Origin: Pyrobaculum arsenaticum DSM 13514
GTDB lineage: Archaea; Thermoproteota; Thermoprotei; Thermoproteales; Thermoproteaceae
DNA length: 64,000 nucleotides
Direction of reading: 5' to 3'
Assembly (NCBI RefSeq): GCF_000016385.1
Contig: NC_009376.1
Location: 434,001-498,000 of the forward strand
Part shown: positions 60,019-64,000 of the stretch, one piece after another
Layout of the letters: the number at the start of each line of letters is the position of its first letter
Numbering within the stretch: the stretch's first letter is position 1
The notes under the pieces: generated by a model
Seen by the model: the letters and a program-made list of their open reading frames with translations, nothing else
Told to the model about the DNA's origin: nothing
The model's database searches: none
Program-made: the position numbers and the translations under genes

Positions 60019-61125
60019 TTAGGCGGGGACAATTTTTAAAATCTTATCATCTCCGTCTCTCGGGTTACCTCTACCATCTCTATTACTGGTACTTATTAGT
60101 ATACCTCCGTCTTCGTCAATAACAACATCGCGGAGTCTCCCAAAGACATTTTTAAAAAACATGTGAATTCCAAACACTTTCATTTGGTTGACAAACTCAA
60201 CTCCCAGTATCATACTCCCTCTGAGACATGCGATTAACAACCAACTGCGAAGCTCTGGGAACGCATCTCCGTGCACAAAGGAGGCCCCCGAAGGCGCCCA
60301 AGTATCTCCGCCCGATTCGATTATTGGATCTATGAATTCGCCTCTATCGGCCTTCCCCACTGCCAACGGCCACCCGTAGTTGCCCCCTTTCACTATTACG
60401 TTTACTTCGTCGTGGCCTACTGGGCCATGCTCAGTTGTTACCATCACACCACTGTCGGGGTGCCAGTCAATGCCTTGAGGATTTCTGTGGCCGTAAGACC
60501 AGATGGGACTGTTAGGGAAGGGGTTATCAGGGGAAGGTTTTCCATCGTCATCTACGCGGAGGATTTTACCACCTAGACTGGATAAGTCTTGGGAAAGTAG
60601 CGGCTTGGCCGCATCCCCTGTAGTTATGTATAACATGCCGTCAGGACCGAACCTAATGCGCCCTCCATTATGAATATAGGCGCCCGGAATATCCTCAATT
60701 AAAGTCTTCACTTCACTAAGCCTAAAGGTGAGTGGATCTAGACGTCCTTTAATTAACTTATTCTTTATCTGCCCCGCACTGTCGAAGTAGGAGGCGTAGA
60801 GATAAACCCAGGTTTTCTTAGGGAAATCAGGGTGTAGCGCCAAACCCAGCAGGCCTGCCTCGCCGACGCTTGCCACGTCAAATGAAGCCACGAGCTTTTT
60901 TCCGCTGGGGCTTATCAACACTAAGCGACCAGGGCGCTCTGTAACTAGATAACGCCTACCTCCAAGAGGGGTAATAGACCAGGGAACCTCTAAATCGGAG
61001 GCCACGATAGATGTTTTAAACTCAACCGCATCAACCCCCTCTTTTCTTAACAAATTTATCACCCTCCCTATAGCAAGGCCTAACCCAGCCAGGAGGGCCA
61101 TAGTTAAGAGCTTACGCCTATGCAC
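60019..61125 (-). CDS. PQQ-dependent aldose sugar dehydrogenase
   Basis: 368 aa beta-propeller dehydrogenase of the GdhB/Asd family. An N-terminal signal with twin arginines (MHRRKLLTMALLAGLGLAIG) suggests Tat export; then DLEVPWSITPLGG, GEAGLLGLALHPDF, YIHNGGRIRFGPDGMLYITTGD, shown as GGRIRFGPDGMLYITTGD, and WSYGHRNPQGIDWHP. A Pyrobaculum enzyme of this type is known to oxidise aldoses with PQQ. GTG start; TATA-like AGTATATATGC just upstream. No PQQ synthesis genes nearby. Confidence 0.85.
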   Translation of the reverse strand: MHRRKLLTMALLAGLGLAIGRVINLLRKEGVDAVEFKTSIVASDLEVPWSITPLGGRRYLVTERPGRLVLISPSGKKLVASFDVASVGEAGLLGLALHPDFPKKTWVYLYASYFDSAGQIKNKLIKGRLDPLTFRLSEVKTLIEDIPGAYIHNGGRIRFGPDGMLYITTGDAAKPLLSQDLSSLGGKILRVDDDGKPSPDNPFPNSPIWSYGHRNPQGIDWHPDSGVMVTTEHGPVGHDEVNVIVKGGNYGWPLAVGKADRGEFIDPIIESGGDTWAPSGASFVHGDAFPELRSWLLIACLRGSMILGVEFVNQMKVFGIHMFFKNVFGRLRDVVIDEDGGILISTSNRDGRGNPRDGDDKILKIVPA

Positions 61126-61290
61126 AATTGCATATATACTATTAAATTAAAAAACTAATCCATTTTAAACCCTAGCAGATTCTTTATAATAATAGCATTA
61201 TTATGAGTTTATGTAAGGTGGTACTGACTATACATAAAAAAGTTGTCTTAGAAAATCGGCTCGTTTGCAATAACTAAGACACAGTTTGTC

Positions 61291-61593
61291 TTAACTTAAT
61301 TTAATGATGTCTTTATCTTGATCACTTAAAGAACCCAGCCATCTTTTCAGCTCTGTTTCAAATTCTCTGCTTGAGAGTCTATACCACGGCGCCACTGGGA
61401 TTCTTTCAGCTTGTGAAGCTCTTTTAATAGCCGAGACGGGACACACGTAAATACATGCAAAATCGTCATTGCACCTATCCCAGAGTAGTATGGGTTTCCC
61501 CTCTTCGTCAGGGATCAAGGCGCCGTAAGGGCAATAGGTTATGCAAGCCCCGCATGCTATACAATTATCCCTGTATATGATAACTTTCTCCAT
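61291..61593 (-). CDS. Dicluster ferredoxin-type protein
   Basis: 100 aa. First cluster CIACGACITYCPYGAL is a full 4Fe-4S motif. The second, CNDDFACIYVCPVSAI, has Cys spacing C-x5-C-x3-CP and one Cys fewer, so it may be a 3Fe-4S or degenerate site. C-terminal 40 residues are charged and without cysteines. Leaderless start with TATTTAAATAATC about 25 nt upstream of ATG 61593. Electron carrier, partner unknown. Confidence 0.75.
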   Translation of the reverse strand: MEKVIIYRDNCIACGACITYCPYGALIPDEEGKPILLWDRCNDDFACIYVCPVSAIKRASQAERIPVAPWYRLSSREFETELKRWLGSLSDQDKDIIKLS

Positions 61594-61958
61594 GACATCT
61601 ACATTTAGTAGATTATTTAAATATTATTTTACATTTATTTGAAAATATGGACTAATATTTACGCTACTTGTTCTTTCAAGATAGGCTATGTATCTTAGCG
61701 GCATATGCGGGCCTGGTGATCGCCTTGGGACTCTGTTAGTAGGGAGTGAAAAACTGGCTAGAGTATGGTCGCTGTATTGCCTTTAACAATTCGAGTCTAA
61801 AAGTTGTAAAAATGTACATATACATTAAAGATTTCTTGACTTCTGGCGAAATCTAGCATATAACATAAGTCTCAATTACGCAGGTGACGGTTGTGACCAC
61901 ATTTTATAGAGTTCTTGGTGAAGCGTCTAAGTTTTAATTACATGACGTGGTAGATGTG
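61594..61958. other. Gene-free gap upstream of gapN
   Basis: 365 bp with the ferredoxin promoter at the left and the gapN promoter at the right. The middle (about 61660-61900) has no credible ORF; I looked for tRNA arms and C/D box sRNA motifs and found none that hold. Confidence 0.4.
61931..61940 (+). promoter_or_regulatory. TATA box of gapN
   Basis: GTTTTAATTA centred 24 nt before ATG 61959; supports that start rather than the ATG at 62036. Confidence 0.45.
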
Positions 61959-63466
61959 ATGAGGTTTGTGGAAAAACTAGGCGAGGCTGTTGTCAACGGT
62001 GATGTACCTATGTTTTTGAGTTATCTGGCTGGTAAATGGGGAGGGAGGGGGGCGTTAAGGAGGTAAAGTCGCCTATAGACATGTCAATATTGGCGAAAGT
62101 CGCTATGCCTAGCTCAGAGGAGGTGGAAGAGGTTGTAGCTACTGTGTATGTCAAGGGCAGATGGGCAGCACGGGATTTGCCGGGTGAGAGGAGGGTGAGA
62201 ATCCTGCGGAGAGCCTCAGAACTTTTGGAGAAAAACGCAGAGCTGTTTGAAGAAGTCCTTGTCATAAATGCAGGCAAGACGCGGCCGCAAGCCAAGGGTG
62301 AAGTAAAGGCCTCAATTGATAGGCTTAAGCTCGCTGATTTAGATTTAAAGAAGGTTTCGGGAGAGTATGTCCCGGGGGATTGGACTGAGGACACCTTAGA
62401 AACGGAGGCTGTGGTGAGAAGAGAGCCGCTCGGCGTAGTTCTTGCAATAACGCCTTTCAACTACCCCCTTTTCGATGTGGTCAACAAGGTGGTATATTCC
62501 TTCATATATGGGAATGCCGTATTGGTAAAGCCGGCTTCGGCTACTCCTCTCCCCGCCTTAATGTTTGCAAAGATCTTAATTGAGGCTGGCTACCCGCCTG
62601 AGGCGCTAGGCGTATTGCCAATATCGGGGACAGAGGCAGAGAAATTGGTAGCTGATGATAGAATAGCAGCGGTTAGCTTCACCGGGAGTTATGAGTCGGG
62701 GGAAAAAGTAGTGCGAGCAGGGGGCGTTAAACAATACATCCTTGAGCTGGGCGGCGGCGACCCAGCAATTGTTCTCAATGACGCAGATTTGGAGCTGGCT
62801 GTGGATAGAATAGCTAGGGGGATATACAGCTATGCTGGCCAGCGGTGTGACGCGATAAAGCTGATTTTAGCAGAAGGCGATATTTATGAGAGCTTAAAAC
62901 ACGGACTTGCGAAAAGGCTTAGGGAGGTAAAGGTGGGGGATCCAAGAGATCCGGAGGTTGAGATGGGCCCCTTAATATCCTCTGAGGCCGTTGAGGAGAT
63001 GTTCAATGCCATAGACGACGCTGTGAAAAAAGGCGGATCCGTAGTGGTAGGCGGCGAGAGGTTAGGGCCTAATTACGTCAAACCAACGCTGATTGAAGCG
63101 TCGGCTGATAAGGTAAGGGATATGGAGCTTTACAGAAGGGAGATATTTGCCCCCATAGCGCTGATAGTAAGGGTTAAGGACTTAGACGAGGCTGTGGAGC
63201 TGGCCAATGGAAGGCCTTTTGGCCTTGATGCCAGTATATTCGGGAAGGATATTACGACAATCCGTAAGGCTATTCGGCTACTTGAAGTAGGCGCTGTTTA
63301 TGTAAACGATATGCCTAGACATGGCATTGGATACTACCCATTCGGCGGCAGGAAGAAAAGCGGCGTATATAGAGAGGGGATAGGATATAGCGTAGAGGCA
63401 GTGACTGCATATAAGACGATAGTGTTCAACTATAGAGGCAGAGGCGTGTGGAGATACACCACATAA
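61959..63466 (+). CDS. gapN: Non-phosphorylating glyceraldehyde-3-phosphate dehydrogenase
   Basis: Oxidises GAP directly to 3-phosphoglycerate, the usual glycolytic step in crenarchaea. It matches Thermoproteus tenax GAPN along its length: [33 protein letters not shown] (20 residues), [26 protein letters not shown] (general base Glu), [11 protein letters not shown] (catalytic Cys) and [20 protein letters not shown]. The first 29 codons ([15 protein letters not shown] through [11 protein letters not shown]) match the N-terminus but are in another frame: a G6 run at 62047-62052 must be G7 to join them. Restored length is about 501 aa, as in T. tenax. An ATG at 62036 would give a shortened 476-aa protein without the frameshift. 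Confidence 0.85.
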
Positions 63467-63634
63467 CGCCTAGAGATTCTGGCAAGCCCATTCCGTCAAG
63501 CTACACATAACACTATCTTAGCTATAACCTATGACAGTTTTAAGTCTCTTGACACTACTTTTTATAGTAGGCAACGTAACTGCTAGGGCTTTATAGCCAA
63601 CTCCGCCGATGCCAAACGATTATTAGTGACGAGA

Positions 63635-63644
63635 CTTAAATATA
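63635..63644 (+). promoter_or_regulatory. TATA box of the PaREP1 gene
   Basis: CTTAAATATA centred about 20 nt before GTG 63660. The gap 63467-63659 shows nothing else. Confidence 0.4.
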
Positions 63645-63659
63645 GGCAGTGTATAATTT

Positions 63660-64000
63660 GTGGATTTTCCCATATTAACAAAACCGTGGCGAGATCCGGC
63701 TCGATATAGAGAAGCAAGGCTTAAAGAAGCCGCATTAGAATGCAAGCTAGCGCTGGAGTTTCTGGAAGAAGGATTGTTGAGAACCGCTGCGGGAAAAGCA
63801 TTTCAATGCTGGAAGGCCTATTTGGCGGCAGTTGCTGTAGAAGCTAGAGATTTGTTAAAAAGCAGATTCCCCGGTGTAACCAAGATAAGAAAGGGGGAGG
63901 AAGTAGAAGAGGTAGAAGAGGTAGATGTCATGATTGCCGTGGTGCCGACTACGAGAATGGCTGAAATTGCCACTATGCTCTCTCGGAGGTTCGGCGACGA
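63660..64000 (+). CDS. PaREP1-family protein, partial
   Basis: From GTG 63660 an open frame runs to the window edge (113 residues visible). It reads MDFPILTKPWRDPARYREAR, then LALEFLEEGLLRTAAGKAFQ, CWKAYLAAVAVEARDLL. This is the pattern of PaREP1, a multicopy helical family named from Pyrobaculum aerophilum, possibly HEPN-like; function unknown. It is one of the best pointers to the genus. The 3' end lies outside the window. Confidence 0.72.
   Translation, partial: MDFPILTKPWRDPARYREARLKEAALECKLALEFLEEGLLRTAAGKAFQCWKAYLAAVAVEARDLLKSRFPGVTKIRKGEEVEEVEEVDVMIAVVPTTRMAEIATMLSRRFGD

Noticed and set aside
1..64000. tRNA, rRNA and CRISPR arrays
   Set aside because: No TTCGAnnC-centred arm with matching acceptor stem, no rRNA signature and no regularly spaced direct repeats were seen by eye.

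Overview
The window reads as a chromosomal segment of a hyperthermophilic crenarchaeon of the genus Pyrobaculum or a very close relative. The signs are a Thermoproteus-type non-phosphorylating GAPDH, a PaREP1-family gene running off the right edge, a Tat-exported NarG, a quinol-type NO reductase, a PQQ aldose sugar dehydrogenase and a protoglobin. Most genes have a TATA box about 25 nt upstream of the start codon (leaderless transcripts), and operons are chained by ATGA overlaps. The metabolism implied is respiratory (nitrate, NO, O2) together with oxygen-dependent breakdown of aromatic compounds. I cannot fix the species from sequence alone.

Layout. 0.6-8.4 kb: malate synthase divergent from a glycolate oxidase operon (glcDEF) with extra Fe-S/CCG proteins; together they make glyoxylate and condense it with acetyl-CoA. 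8.4-23.5 kb: denitrification island with narG, narH, an ethylbenzene-dehydrogenase-gamma-like heme subunit, unknown membrane proteins and a qNOR, then an archaeal ATPase, a Cys-tailed MarR regulator, a hemerythrin and a small membrane protein. 23.8-31.5 kb: an AbrB/PhoU-type regulator, a HAD hydrolase, a methylmalonate-semialdehyde-type dehydrogenase, a two-gene phosphotransferase resembling phenylphosphate synthase, and two tandem HAD proteins with altered catalytic motifs.

31.5-50.4 kb is the most unusual part. Four paralogous small diiron proteins (about 265-270 aa, with six candidate iron ligands) and six Rieske proteins sit among PpsA-like phosphohistidine proteins, an inositol-monophosphatase-like gene, two copies of a ligA-ligB-Rieske cassette, a SBP56 protein, a FAH-family hydrolase, an MDR reductase and a second AbrB/PhoU regulator. 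One operon has the order diiron protein, Rieske, PpsA-like, IMPase; a second, decayed copy has diiron protein, Rieske, truncated PpsA-like. I propose this as a candidate undescribed oxygenase/phosphotransferase system. The second ligAB cassette is inactivated by an amber codon and a 91-bp deletion, and carries a gene-conversion tract nearly identical to the first.

50.4-59.8 kb: a toluene/phenol-monooxygenase-type operon (alpha, gamma, Rieske, effector and beta components, plus PaaD-like and fused ETF genes). Its alpha subunit is split into two genes with an alcohol dehydrogenase between them. A protoglobin, a second Cys-tailed MarR and a CatE-like extradiol dioxygenase follow. 60-64 kb: aldose sugar dehydrogenase, a ferredoxin, GAPN (with an apparent frameshift in a G6 run near its start) and a partial PaREP1 gene. 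No tRNA, rRNA or CRISPR array was seen.

Putative route: SDIMO and/or the small diiron oxygenases hydroxylate an aromatic; CatE or LigAB cleave the ring; FAH hydrolase, MDR reductase and acylating aldehyde dehydrogenase process the product to CoA esters. The role of the phosphotransferases is open.
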